A stretch of 61,366 nt of DNA, from NCBI GenBank assembly GCA_947364045.1, contig CANARN010000005.1:1-61366 (forward strand), written 5' to 3'. This DNA is from an uncultured Clostridia bacterium (lineage in GTDB: Bacteria; Bacillota; Clostridia; Oscillospirales; Acutalibacteraceae). Positions 32,967-41,142 of this stretch are shown here, in pieces. A program made the translations under genes and the position numbers. Every line of letters starts with the position of its first letter. The stretch's first letter is position 1. The notes below the pieces were generated by a model that worked only from the letters and a program-made list of their open reading frames with translations, was not told where the DNA came from and searched no databases.

Positions 32967-32985
32967 ACTATCCCTCCAAATGTAT

Positions 32986-33014
32986 ATAATAATACAAAAT
33001 TCGATTTTTTTCAA
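32986..33014 (-). promoter_or_regulatory. Promoter of the Stn-like operon
   Basis: On the minus strand TTGAAA (33014-33009), 17 bp, TATTAT (32991-32986). It is back to back with the PHP promoter, 22 bp apart. Confidence 0.75.
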
Positions 33015-33036
33015 TCAAAAGTTCAACTAAATTATA

Positions 33037-33065
33037 TTGTGAAATAAAGTAATTTATGTTAAAAT
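33037..33065 (+). promoter_or_regulatory. Promoter of the PHP-domain gene
   Basis: TTGTGA (33037-33042), 17 bp, TAAAAT (33060-33065), with an extended -10 TG. Confidence 0.65.
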
Positions 33066-33094
33066 AAACTATTAAAAAACGAGAAGGTTTAATT

Positions 33095-33781
33095 ATGGAA
33101 AAATTTGTTTGCGAAATGCACGCTCACACGTCCAATACAAGCAGATGCGCGCATATTAAAGCTGAAGATATGATAAAGGATTACATTAAAGCCGGCTATG
33201 ACGGAATTGTCATTACAGACCATTTAAGTCCGTCTACCTTTGCGCGTTTTGAGGGTAAGGCAGTATCGTGGAAAGAGAAAATTGATTTCTTTCTTCGCGG
33301 CTACAATGCGGCAAAAAAAGCGGCGAACGAGGAAATTAATGTTTTTCTCGGAATGGAAATAAGATTTTACTTTCCCGAAGACGCAAATATGAACGATTAC
33401 CTTGTTTACGGGGTTACTGAAAAATTTCTTTATGACAATGTTGATATTGACCGTATGCGCATATCTGAATTTTCCGAGCTTGTTCACAAAAACGGTATGG
33501 CAATTTTTCAGGCGCACCCGTTCAGAATCGGTATGACCGTTACTAACCCAAAACATCTTGACGGAATTGAGGTTTACAACGGCTGTCCGAGACACAATTC
33601 GCACAACGCAATTGCGAATATGTGGGCAGACGAAAATTCGCTGTTAAAAATGAGCGGTTCTGATTACCATAAGCACGAAGACACCGCACGTGGCGGACTG
33701 ATATTTGACCGTAAAATTGCCGACAACAAGGATTTAGTAAAAGCGCTTTTAGAGACAACACCCGAAATAATCAGGAGATAA
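33095..33781 (+). CDS. PHP-domain phosphoesterase
   Basis: A 228-residue metal-dependent phosphoesterase of the polymerase-and-histidinol-phosphatase family. Metal ligands appear in CEMHAHTSNTSRC (residues 6-18), VITDHLS near 45, the Glu in FLGMEIRFYFP, the His in FQAHPFRIG near 141 and SGSDYHKHED near 187. The family includes 3',5'-nucleoside bisphosphate phosphatases and histidinol phosphatases; this one has no closer assignment, and its substrate is unknown. It is transcribed away from the Stn-like operon. Confidence 0.88.
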   Translation: MEKFVCEMHAHTSNTSRCAHIKAEDMIKDYIKAGYDGIVITDHLSPSTFARFEGKAVSWKEKIDFFLRGYNAAKKAANEEINVFLGMEIRFYFPEDANMNDYLVYGVTEKFLYDNVDIDRMRISEFSELVHKNGMAIFQAHPFRIGMTVTNPKHLDGIEVYNGCPRHNSHNAIANMWADENSLLKMSGSDYHKHEDTARGGLIFDRKIADNKDLVKALLETTPEIIRR

Positions 33782-33890
33782 AAATGTTGCTTACGCGCGA
33801 ACTTTATATATGTTTATTTTTCAAATTGCAATGACTCCAAAAGACCGGTTAAGAAATTGCCGGCAAGATTATAAGATAAAACAAAAAATT

Positions 33891-33913
33891 AAGGGACTTT
33901 GAACAAGCCCCTT
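33891..33913 (+). terminator. Bidirectional terminator between PHP gene and membrane-protein gene
   Basis: AAGGGACTT (33891-33899) pairs with AAGCCCCTT (33905-33913) as a 9-bp stem with one wobble, followed by T-rich sequence on the plus strand and on the minus strand. Confidence 0.8.
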
Positions 33914-33919
33914 TTTTAT

Positions 33920-34603
33920 TTATTTTTTATTTCCTTTTTTGCCTTCATCTATCGTACCGAAATCCAATATCCCATCAAGAATATCACCTTCAGTTATAAT
34001 GAATACCACTACTAATGCAACAACAATGAATATTCCAAAGCTGCCAAAGGAAATATCTCTAAAAACTACATGCTCATTATTGTTCACGGTTACCGCATTA
34101 ACTACCACATAAAATAGTGTAAACACTGTATTGAAAAATACAAAACTATAAAACTCATATCCGTTTTTTATCCACAAAACAGCAAATGCAATAAGCATTA
34201 AGACTGTAGCAATCGTCGATGCAGTAAGAATAATTTTTTTGATTTTAGGAAAAATTCTTATAAGCAAGTATGTGACTAATGAAACCAACGCAGGTATTAA
34301 CATTGGTAAAAACATACTTTCAGCAATTATGTTAAATCCTTTTTCAAGATAATAAGCGGAAGCAGCAAAACCGCTGCCAACTGTATTTAAAGCAAAACTT
34401 AAAATGTAAAAGGGTTTAGATTTTTTTGCTAAAATATGTGCAGGAACAGCTAAAGCCATAAGAATTGCACCTATAATAAGCCCGTACCATTCTTTACATA
34501 CAGAAACTGCAAAAAGAGTTGAAAGTGCAAATAGAACATACGCAATTATTGAAAAAAGAAAAACTATAAACGACTTGCCTTTACCTTTTGAAAAATAATT
34601 CAA
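33920..34603 (-). CDS. Hypothetical multi-pass membrane protein
   Basis: A 227-residue protein with about seven hydrophobic helices beginning FIVFLFSIIAYVLFALST and a short charged cytoplasmic tail (FGTIDEGKKGNKK). I recognise no family. The start is TTG at 34603 with GAGGTG upstream. It stands alone between a bidirectional terminator and the palindromic element at 34651-34732. Its AT-rich codon use and low-complexity hydrophobic composition differ somewhat from the neighbouring housekeeping genes, which may indicate a later-acquired gene, though this is only an impression. Confidence 0.55.
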   Translation of the reverse strand: MNYFSKGKGKSFIVFLFSIIAYVLFALSTLFAVSVCKEWYGLIIGAILMALAVPAHILAKKSKPFYILSFALNTVGSGFAASAYYLEKGFNIIAESMFLPMLIPALVSLVTYLLIRIFPKIKKIILTASTIATVLMLIAFAVLWIKNGYEFYSFVFFNTVFTLFYVVVNAVTVNNNEHVVFRDISFGSFGIFIVVALVVVFIITEGDILDGILDFGTIDEGKKGNKK

Positions 34604-34650
34604 AATAAAAACACCTCACTTATAAGCTTATTACAATAAATGATGCTAAC

Positions 34651-34732
34651 GGCGGGAGCAATTACTCGACTCCCGCCTCTGTCGTTGCTTCTGCTTTGCA
34701 GAGGTCTCCGTCGGAGACCCGCAACCCCCCGC
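34651..34732. repeat. Composite palindromic intergenic element
   Basis: A GC-rich stretch between AT-rich flanks with several nested stems. GGCGGGAG (34651-34658) pairs with CTCCCGCC (34670-34677). GTTGC (34684-34688) pairs with GCAAC (34721-34725), enclosing two hairpins: CTGC-TTT-GCAG (34691-34701) and GGTCTCC-GTC-GGAGACC (34703-34719). The result looks like a single hairpin plus a three-way junction. It lies 7 bases past the transketolase stop. It may be a REP-like repeat or a transcript-end structure; other copies would have to be sought outside this window. Confidence 0.65.
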
Positions 34733-34738
34733 ACTACT

Positions 34739-35689
34739 TTATTTATTTTTTAAATCAACTGCTTCTTTTGCCTTGACAGCGATGTTGTCAGCGTCAAGCC
34801 CAAATTCGTGGAGAAGCTCCACAGCAGGACCTGATTTGCCGAAGGTATCGTTAACGCCGACTCTGAGTACAGGAACGGGAACGGTTTCGCAAACTACCTC
34901 TGCAACGGCTGAACCGAGTCCGCCAATAATATTATGCTCCTCAGCTGTAACAATAACGCCTGTTTTCTTGGCTGAGTCAATAATTATGTCTCTGTCAATC
35001 GGCTTGATTGTTGCCATATTTACAACTCTTGCCGAAACGCCCTCGTCTGCGAGCTTTTCTGCCGCCATAAGAGCCTCATTTACCATAAGACCTGTTGCAA
35101 TAATTGTTACGTCAGTGCCCTCTTTAAGAACAGCGCCTTTTCCAATTTCAAATTTATAGCTTTCGTCAAAAACTCTCGGAACTGCAAGTCTTCCGAAACG
35201 CATATAAACAGGACCGTCATGCTCTGCGGCGGCAAGAACGCACAATCTTGCTTCAATGTCGTCCGCAGGATTAAGAATTACCATACCGGGAATTGTTCTC
35301 ATAAGACCTATATCCTCACAGCACTGGTGGCTTGCGCCGTCCTCACCTACGGAAATGCCTGCGTGAGTAGCGCCGATTTTAACATTAAGATGAGGATAGC
35401 CTATTGAATTTCTCACCTGTTCAAATGCTCTGCCTGCCGCAAACATAGCGAAAGACGAAGCAAATACTGTATATCCCGAAGCCGCAAGACCTGCCGCAAC
35501 ACCCATCATATTACCCTCTGCAATGCCGCAGTCAACAAACTTTTCGGGATGCGCCTTTTTAAACATACCCGTTTTTGTTGCAGCTGCAAGGTCAGCGTCA
35601 AGAACGATAATTTTTTTGTCGGTATCGCCAAGCTCAATAAGAGCCTTGCCGTATGCATCACGTGTAGCCGTTTTAATTATTTCACTCAT
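34739..35689 (-). CDS. Transketolase, C-terminal subunit
   Basis: A 316-residue protein corresponding to the pyrimidine-binding and C-terminal domains of transketolase. IVLDADLAAATKTGMF, the catalytic Glu segment VDCGIAEGNMMGVAAGLA, GATHAGISVGEDGASHQCCEDI and the C-terminal VVTAEEHNIIGGLGSAVAE are typical. It must join the product of the gene immediately upstream (3 bases apart) to form the active site. Split transketolases are common in Firmicutes and archaea and link pentose phosphates with glycolysis. Confidence 0.93.
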   Translation of the reverse strand: MSEIIKTATRDAYGKALIELGDTDKKIIVLDADLAAATKTGMFKKAHPEKFVDCGIAEGNMMGVAAGLAASGYTVFASSFAMFAAGRAFEQVRNSIGYPHLNVKIGATHAGISVGEDGASHQCCEDIGLMRTIPGMVILNPADDIEARLCVLAAAEHDGPVYMRFGRLAVPRVFDESYKFEIGKGAVLKEGTDVTIIATGLMVNEALMAAEKLADEGVSARVVNMATIKPIDRDIIIDSAKKTGVIVTAEEHNIIGGLGSAVAEVVCETVPVPVLRVGVNDTFGKSGPAVELLHEFGLDADNIAVKAKEAVDLKNK

Positions 35690-35692
35690 TGT

Positions 35693-36535
35693 TTACGCCT
35701 CCAATTCTTTAAGAGCGGCTGTAAGCTCCCCAACTGCAACATTGTAAAGCTCTTCATTCGGAGCCGCGCCGTGCCAGTTAACTGCATTTTCCATATAAGA
35801 AACGCCCTTGCCCTTAACACACTTTGCAATAACAGCGGTGGGCTTACCCTTAAATTCCTTTGCCCGCTTAACAGCATCTTCAATCTCGTCAAAATTATTG
35901 CCGTCAATAGCTATTGTATTAAAGCCGAAAGCCTCAAATTTTTCAAAAATAGGATAAGGAGAATTTACCTCTTCAACAGTACCGTCAATCTGAAGATTAT
36001 TATTGTCAACAATAACAAGAAGATTGTCAAGACCCTTTGCGGAAGCAAACATTGCGGCTTCCCAAACCTCTCCCTCTTCAATTTCACCGTCGCCGAGTAT
36101 TGTGTAAACTCTGTAATCTTTACCGTCAAGCTTTGCGGCAAGAGCCATTCCCGCTGCTGCGGAAATTCCCTGACCCAGCGAGCCTGTACTCATATCAACA
36201 CCCGGAACCTTATTCATACTCGGGTGACCCTGAAGATACGAATCTGATTTACGGAGAGTTTTTATGTCATCTGTAGGGAAAAAGCCTTTAAGCGCGAGCG
36301 TTGCATAAAGCGCAGGTGCCGCATGGCCCTTTGAAAGAACAAATCTGTCACGGTTGGGGTCTTTCGGGTTTTCAGGGTCAACCTTCATCTCAACATTATA
36401 AAGATAAGCGAGAAGCTCTGCTATTGAAAGCGAGCCGCCCGGGTGACCTGCTTTTGCATTGAAAATACCCTCCATCAGTAAAAGTCTTTCTTTTACCGCA
36501 AAGATTTCAAGCTGTTTTTTAAGTGATGCGTCCAT
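35693..36535 (-). CDS. Transketolase, N-terminal subunit
   Basis: The 280-residue thiamine-pyrophosphate-binding half. It shows GHPGGSLSIAELLAYLY, the SKGHAAPALYATLALKGF block and the TPP motif LGDGEIEEGEVWEAA, ending in DNNNLQIDGT about 27 residues later, plus GKGVSYMENAVNWHGAAP near the end. It precedes the C-terminal half with a 3-base gap. The HAD-phosphatase gene lies 26 bases upstream on the same strand. Confidence 0.94.
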   Translation of the reverse strand: MDASLKKQLEIFAVKERLLLMEGIFNAKAGHPGGSLSIAELLAYLYNVEMKVDPENPKDPNRDRFVLSKGHAAPALYATLALKGFFPTDDIKTLRKSDSYLQGHPSMNKVPGVDMSTGSLGQGISAAAGMALAAKLDGKDYRVYTILGDGEIEEGEVWEAAMFASAKGLDNLLVIVDNNNLQIDGTVEEVNSPYPIFEKFEAFGFNTIAIDGNNFDEIEDAVKRAKEFKGKPTAVIAKCVKGKGVSYMENAVNWHGAAPNEELYNVAVGELTAALKELEA

Positions 36536-36561
36536 TATATTTCCTCCTTGTAATTGATAAA

Positions 36562-37410
36562 TTAAACCTCGGTTTTCTCTTCGCTCGGCTGTTTGTCCAT
36601 TATGTATTCAAGCAAATCTCCGACCGCGCCCTTATTGCAATGGCAGGCGTGATATTTTGAGATTTCTTTAAGTCCTTTCGGAGCCTGACCGCAGCAAGCG
36701 GAGAGATAAACCGTTTTAAGCATATCGTAATCATTAAAATAGTCGCCTATGGCGGCGGTGTGCTTATAAGGAATACCGTACATTTCCGCAATTTCCATAG
36801 CGCCTACACCCTTGTGTACGCCCTCTTCAAGCATTTCAAAGGAAGCTATTGAGCTTGACATAAAATTAGCCTTTTTGTCGGGTATTGCGTCAATAAACTT
36901 TCTTACCTCGGTAATAAGCCCAGGCACTCCGAGAAATATTACTTTACCCCAATTCTCTTTAGGAAGCTGGGAAAAGCGTTTAAAATCCGTATGGTTAAGC
37001 TTATCCGCCCGAACCATTACGGGACAAAAGATTTTTGAATTAAGCGTATAAATGGTTTTGTCGGTGAGAACCTCTATTTCAACTGACGGAAAACGCTCAA
37101 AAACCTGTCTGACAATGTCGGCAGCCAAAGGGTTTATAGGTGAAAAACGCACCATTTTTTCTTTGCTGTAATCGTAAACTCCCGCGCCGTTAAGCACCAC
37201 GGCAGGCGTTTCCGAAATGGGCAGTTTTTCAAAGTGCTTTCTAAGCGACTGGACATTTCTGCCCGATGCCAACGTAAAATGGCCGCCGCACTCCAGCACA
37301 AATCGATTTATAGCTTCCAAATTTCTCTTTGGGAGCTGACGAAGCTTGTTATTAAGTGTTCCGTCAATATCGGAAACAACAAGCCAGTCTGAAAAGTCTT
37401 TTTTTAACAT
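36562..37410 (-). CDS. Cof-type HAD phosphatase
   Basis: A 282-residue haloacid-dehalogenase phosphatase with motif I VVSDIDGTLNNKLRQLP, motif II FTLASGRNVQSLRKHF, a lysine of motif III in GVHKGVGAMEIAE and motif IV in AAIGDYFNDYDML. The large C2 cap between motifs II and III is typical of the Cof subfamily, which dephosphorylates sugar phosphates, pyridoxal phosphate or FMN. The substrate is not evident. It is 10 bases downstream of the RluD-like gene in the long minus-strand run. Confidence 0.9.
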   Translation of the reverse strand: MLKKDFSDWLVVSDIDGTLNNKLRQLPKRNLEAINRFVLECGGHFTLASGRNVQSLRKHFEKLPISETPAVVLNGAGVYDYSKEKMVRFSPINPLAADIVRQVFERFPSVEIEVLTDKTIYTLNSKIFCPVMVRADKLNHTDFKRFSQLPKENWGKVIFLGVPGLITEVRKFIDAIPDKKANFMSSSIASFEMLEEGVHKGVGAMEIAEMYGIPYKHTAAIGDYFNDYDMLKTVYLSACCGQAPKGLKEISKYHACHCNKGAVGDLLEYIMDKQPSEEKTEV

Positions 37411-37420
37411 AATTACCTCT

Positions 37421-38332
37421 TTAAGATATTTTATTTAAGAACTCTTTGAAATACTGAGGCAAATCAGTAGTGAATTCTAAATACTCATTAGTTATAGGAT
37501 GAACAAACCCTATTTTTATTGCATGCAGGCACTGACCGCCGAGATACGCGCTGAATTTGTCATTGCCGTAAACGCTGTCCCCTGCAACAGAATGTCCCAA
37601 ATGCGCCATATGGACTCTTATTTGGTGAGTCCTACCCGTTTCAAGCTTTAATGAAATATGAGAATATTTTTCATATTCTTTAATCACGGTGTAATGTGTA
37701 ACGGCATTTTTTGAATTTTGCGCAGTTACACACATTTTTTTACGGTCTTTAGAGCTTCTTCCGATAGGTGCGTTCACTGTACCGCTTTGCTCCTTAAGAT
37801 GACCGCATATAACCGCATTATATTCTCTTGTAAAGGAATGCTCTTTAATTTGTTCGGCTAACCCCAAATGCGCTTTGTCTGTTTTTGCTACGATTAAAAG
37901 TCCGCTTGTGTCCTTGTCAATTCTGTGAACAATTCCCGGCCGCAAAACGCCGTTTATTCCGGAAAGAGAGTCTTTGCAATGGTAAAGCAAAGCGTTTACA
38001 AGCGTTCCGCTGTAATTACCCGGTGCCGGGTGAACCACCATTCCCCTCGGCTTATTAACAACAAGCAAATATTCGTCCTCAAAAACAATATCAAGCGGAA
38101 TATTCTCAGGCTCGGCGTCAATTGGCTTTAACTCGGTTTCAAGTAATTTTATTTCGTCGCCGATTTGAACTTTATATTTTTTATTGGTTTGCGCTCCGTT
38201 TACAAGCACACTGCCGTTTTCAATCGATTTTTGTATTGATGTACGGGAGCAGTCGGCAACCAAGACGGACAAAAATTTGTCTATCCGCTCTCCCTCATTT
38301 TCACCATTAACCTCAATTATCAGTTCTTTCAT
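37421..38332 (-). CDS. RluA/RluD family 23S rRNA pseudouridine synthase
   Basis: The 303-residue protein has an N-terminal S4 RNA-binding domain (GERIDKFLSVLVADCSRTSI and following) and the pseudouridine synthase core. The catalytic Asp is in GIVHRIDKDTSGLLIVAKT. NKPRGMVVHPAPGNYSGTLV and LETGRTHQIRVHMAHLGH complete the family signature. RluD-type enzymes modify helix 69 of 23S rRNA, but the target here is not proven. It overlaps lspA by 20 bases, an order seen widely in Firmicutes (lspA-rluD). Confidence 0.93.
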   Translation of the reverse strand: MKELIIEVNGENEGERIDKFLSVLVADCSRTSIQKSIENGSVLVNGAQTNKKYKVQIGDEIKLLETELKPIDAEPENIPLDIVFEDEYLLVVNKPRGMVVHPAPGNYSGTLVNALLYHCKDSLSGINGVLRPGIVHRIDKDTSGLLIVAKTDKAHLGLAEQIKEHSFTREYNAVICGHLKEQSGTVNAPIGRSSKDRKKMCVTAQNSKNAVTHYTVIKEYEKYSHISLKLETGRTHQIRVHMAHLGHSVAGDSVYGNDKFSAYLGGQCLHAIKIGFVHPITNEYLEFTTDLPQYFKEFLNKIS

Positions 38333-38813
38333 CAGCTTTATCCGCTCTCGTTTTGAAAAAATCCTTTACTATATCCTTTATAAGCCAAATTATTAAAAGC
38401 ACTGCTCCGCAAGTTACAAGTATATCGGCAAAATTGAAAACAGCAAAATCTATAAACAACGGTTCAATATAGTCAATCACAAATCCTCGGAAAACTCTGT
38501 CTATAAGATTGCCGACGCCGCCGGACATAACCATAAGAATACAAATATATTCAAAACCGAATTTAATTTTTTCACTTAACAGATAGTAAAATCCGACTAT
38601 TACCGCTAAAAGCGTTATAATTGACAAAATTGCCGTATGACTGCTGAAAGAACCAAAAGCAGCCCCTGTGTTTTCAACGTAATTCAAACGTAAAAATCCG
38701 TTTACAACACTAAGACTGCCGATAGGTTTAAGGCGCGCAATCACAAGCAGTTTTATAAGCTGGTCGGCAACAACTAAGAAAATAGCAGATAAAACTGTAA
38801 TTATTCGACGCAT
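38313..38813 (-). CDS. lspA: Lipoprotein signal peptidase (signal peptidase II)
   Basis: LspA cleaves signal peptides of prolipoproteins after diacylglyceryl attachment. The 166-residue protein has four helices and the catalytic aspartates in GNLIDRVFRGFVIDYI and FAVFNFADILVTCG. NYVENTGAAFGSF is the conserved loop near residue 52. The window contains likely clients, such as the lipoprotein metallophosphoesterase at 56.7 kb. It lies 13 bases after divIVA and overlaps the pseudouridine synthase gene. Confidence 0.95.
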   Translation of the reverse strand: MRRIITVLSAIFLVVADQLIKLLVIARLKPIGSLSVVNGFLRLNYVENTGAAFGSFSSHTAILSIITLLAVIVGFYYLLSEKIKFGFEYICILMVMSGGVGNLIDRVFRGFVIDYIEPLFIDFAVFNFADILVTCGAVLLIIWLIKDIVKDFFKTRADKADERTDN

Positions 38814-38826
38814 TATTTACCCTCAA

Positions 38827-39855
38827 TTATTTTTTTCTGAAGAAATTCTTAAATGATACGGGAGCCTCGCCGTCATCTTCCCCGTCGTCTGCTTCAACGC
38901 TCTTTTCATCTAACGGTTCAACATCGGGAGCAGTAACCGCTGTTTCTTCTTCATCTTCATCGTCGTCTGAAAAGTCTATTTTGCTTAAATCAAGCTTAAA
39001 GGGATTTTCCTCTTTAACAGGCTCAGCCTCAACTGTTTCAGCAGGCTTTGCCGAGTCGGAATACACGTCCTCAAAAACAGGTTCTTCCTCTTCCGTCTGA
39101 GCTGCAGGCTCGCTTATCGGTTCAACTTCAGTTTCTGCAACGATATTTACATCTGCCGAAGCGGTTTCAACCGGCTTTACTTCATCAGCTTCAACTGGTT
39201 CAGTTTCTTCTGCCTCAGCTTTAACCTCAGGCTCGGAAGCAGGCGCCGACGCAGCCTCATCAAGCTGTTCGTCAACAATATCGGGAAGCTGATTTATAAG
39301 GTTGATATGCTCTTTATACATAGCGACAAGCTTACATTTAAACTCAGCCGCCTCTTTCTTTGTCATATCAAACACCAAGGTTTCGTGAGTTACCTTACGG
39401 TTGATATTACCGAGAATGTCATCGGACTTTTTATTTGCTTCGGCAATAATACGCTCCGCTTCCGCCCTTGCGCTGTCAATAATAGCGGCAGACTCTCTTT
39501 TGCTGTTTGCCGAAAGCTCCTCAGCCTCTGCTTTTGCGTCCGCAAGCTGTTTTTCGGCAGCAGCAGCTGAATCCGCATAATCCTTTTCGGATTTTTCTTT
39601 TGCTTCCGCAACAATTTGGTCAGCGAGCTTCTGCGCATTTAAAAGAGCAAGCTTTAAGCTTTCTTCATCCGCACGGTACTCTTCTACTTTTTTAGCAAGA
39701 ATGCTTATTTTACGGATAAGGTCGCCGTTTTCTTTAAACATTTGCTCATAAGAAGCAGAAACCTCATTCATAAATACGTCTACATCGTCAGCGCGGTAAG
39801 ACCCCCTGCCTGACGACTGGAACTGTTTTTCTTTTATTTTATCAGGTGTAAGCAT
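38827..39855 (-). CDS. divIVA: DivIVA domain-containing protein
   Basis: A 342-residue protein with the DivIVA N-terminal membrane-curvature domain (LTPDKIKEKQFQSSGRGSYR, then DVDVFMNEV). A coiled coil covers about 35-165, rich in Ala, Glu and Lys. After NINRKVTHETLVFDMTKKEA comes a long acidic, low-complexity tail of about 140 residues rich in Glu, Pro and Val, ending in FKNFFRKK. DivIVA marks poles and septa and organises division. The acidic tail is much longer than in Bacillus DivIVA and is probably disordered. A GGCAGA/TCTGCC hairpin (39891-39908) lies in the gap before it. Confidence 0.9.
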   Translation of the reverse strand: MLTPDKIKEKQFQSSGRGSYRADDVDVFMNEVSASYEQMFKENGDLIRKISILAKKVEEYRADEESLKLALLNAQKLADQIVAEAKEKSEKDYADSAAAAEKQLADAKAEAEELSANSKRESAAIIDSARAEAERIIAEANKKSDDILGNINRKVTHETLVFDMTKKEAAEFKCKLVAMYKEHINLINQLPDIVDEQLDEAASAPASEPEVKAEAEETEPVEADEVKPVETASADVNIVAETEVEPISEPAAQTEEEEPVFEDVYSDSAKPAETVEAEPVKEENPFKLDLSKIDFSDDDEDEEETAVTAPDVEPLDEKSVEADDGEDDGEAPVSFKNFFRKK

Positions 39856-39930
39856 AAGTTTCCTTCCTATTCTTGCCCGCAGGCTATTTCGGCAGAGTTG
39901 TTTCTGCCTAAAGTTAATTTAAAATTTTAA

Positions 39931-40404
39931 TCAAAAGAACATACCGTTATTCTCAAGCTCTTCCATAAGGTCGCCCATAACGTCAACATTATACGGAGTT
40001 ATGATAAAGGTGCTGTTTGCAACACGCTTAAGCTGACCGTTGTTGGCATAAGCAACGCCCGAAAGAAAATCAATAAGTCTGCGTGCAGTTTCCTTATTGA
40101 CAGATTCAAGGTTAAGAACAACTGTTCTTTTTTCATTAAGGTTATCCGCTATACCGGAAACCTCATCAAATTTTTCAGGCTTTGCAAGCACAACCTGAAG
40201 CTGTGCCGTAGTATGAATATTAACAACCTTGTCCTGCTCAGATTGACGCTGAGTTCTGTGATAAGCTGTTTTAGGTGTTCTTTCCTCACCTGACTCAAAG
40301 AAACGGTCGTTGGAGCCGTAATCTGCTTCCTGCGGATCGTCATCAGGATAGTAACCGTCCTCGTCAACATTTACGATATTTTTGATCTTGTCTAAAAAGC
40401 TCAT
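39931..40404 (-). CDS. sepF: Cell division protein SepF
   Basis: The 157-residue protein has an N-terminal amphipathic membrane-binding helix (FLDKIKNIVNV), a disordered linker and the SepF core (about 75-155) with VVNIHTTAQLQVVLAKPEKF and RTVVLNLESVNKETARRLID. SepF polymerises into rings and tethers FtsZ to the membrane. It is preceded by yggS and followed by divIVA; the ylmG and ylmH genes that usually sit between sepF and divIVA are absent here. Confidence 0.95.
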   Translation of the reverse strand: MSFLDKIKNIVNVDEDGYYPDDDPQEADYGSNDRFFESGEERTPKTAYHRTQRQSEQDKVVNIHTTAQLQVVLAKPEKFDEVSGIADNLNEKRTVVLNLESVNKETARRLIDFLSGVAYANNGQLKRVANSTFIITPYNVDVMGDLMEELENNGMFF

Positions 40405-40416
40405 AATTTAAACCTC

Positions 40417-41142
40417 CTAATATATTCTCGGGCCGAAAATTGCAGAACCAATTCTTACAAGCTCCGAACCGCATAAAATTGCTTTTTCGTAATCTCCGGA
40501 CATACCCATCGACAGTATTTGCATATTTATATTATCTATCTTTTTGCCTTTAATGTCAACATATATATTGTATATATTTTCAAAAAATTTACAAAGTATT
40601 GTATCATTTTCGCAAATAGGCGGCACAGACATAAGCCCTTTTACGTGAATTCCGCCGATTTCGGCAATTTCATACACACTTTCGGTAAATTCGCCTACAT
40701 CAAAGCCTGTTTTATTTTCTTCCGCGCCGATATTTATTTCAAGTAAAACATCTGTTTCAATTCCTTTTTTTAATGACTGCTTGGCTATTTCCTTTACAAT
40801 TTTCACGGAGTCTACCGACTGAATCATATCGGCAACACCCACAATCTGACCTGCCTTATTCGTCTGCAAATGTCCGATAAGATGTTTTTCTACGCCGTCC
40901 AAATGAAGCTCGTCCTTCTTTTTCAAAAGTTCCTGCACCCTGTTTTCTCCGATAAGCTTTACACCGTGGTCAAGCGCAAAGTTAATAAACAAAGGGTCAA
41001 CCGTTTTCGTAACAGCCATAAGCCTTACGTCTTCGGGGCGTCTGCCTGATTTTATTGCCGCTTCGGCAATTTTTTCGCTGATAACATCAAGATTATAACA
41101 GATGTCAGCTCTGCGGCTTTCAAGAAATGACTTTTCCGTCAT
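40417..41142 (-). CDS. YggS family PLP-homeostasis protein (YlmE type)
   Basis: A 241-residue single-domain PLP-binding barrel protein that regulates pyridoxal phosphate supply. The PLP lysine lies in LMAVTKTVDP. Other signatures are LIGENRVQELLKK, HLIGHLQTNKAG, VDVLLEINIGAEENKTGF-type residues and the C-terminal MGMSGDYEKAILCGSELVRI. The ATG at 41142 has GGGAG 9 bases upstream; the TTG at 41151 adjoins the ribosome site and is less likely. It overlaps the HlyD-like gene by 23 bases. Confidence 0.93.
   Translation of the reverse strand: MTEKSFLESRRADICYNLDVISEKIAEAAIKSGRRPEDVRLMAVTKTVDPLFINFALDHGVKLIGENRVQELLKKKDELHLDGVEKHLIGHLQTNKAGQIVGVADMIQSVDSVKIVKEIAKQSLKKGIETDVLLEINIGAEENKTGFDVGEFTESVYEIAEIGGIHVKGLMSVPPICENDTILCKFFENIYNIYVDIKGKKIDNINMQILSMGMSGDYEKAILCGSELVRIGSAIFGPRIY

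Noticed and set aside
28514-33014. NADP-reducing [FeFe]-hydrogenase (Hnd) operon
   Set aside because: NuoE- and NuoF-like subunits are present, but the large subunit has no H-cluster cysteine motifs; its core is GltD/NfnB-like.
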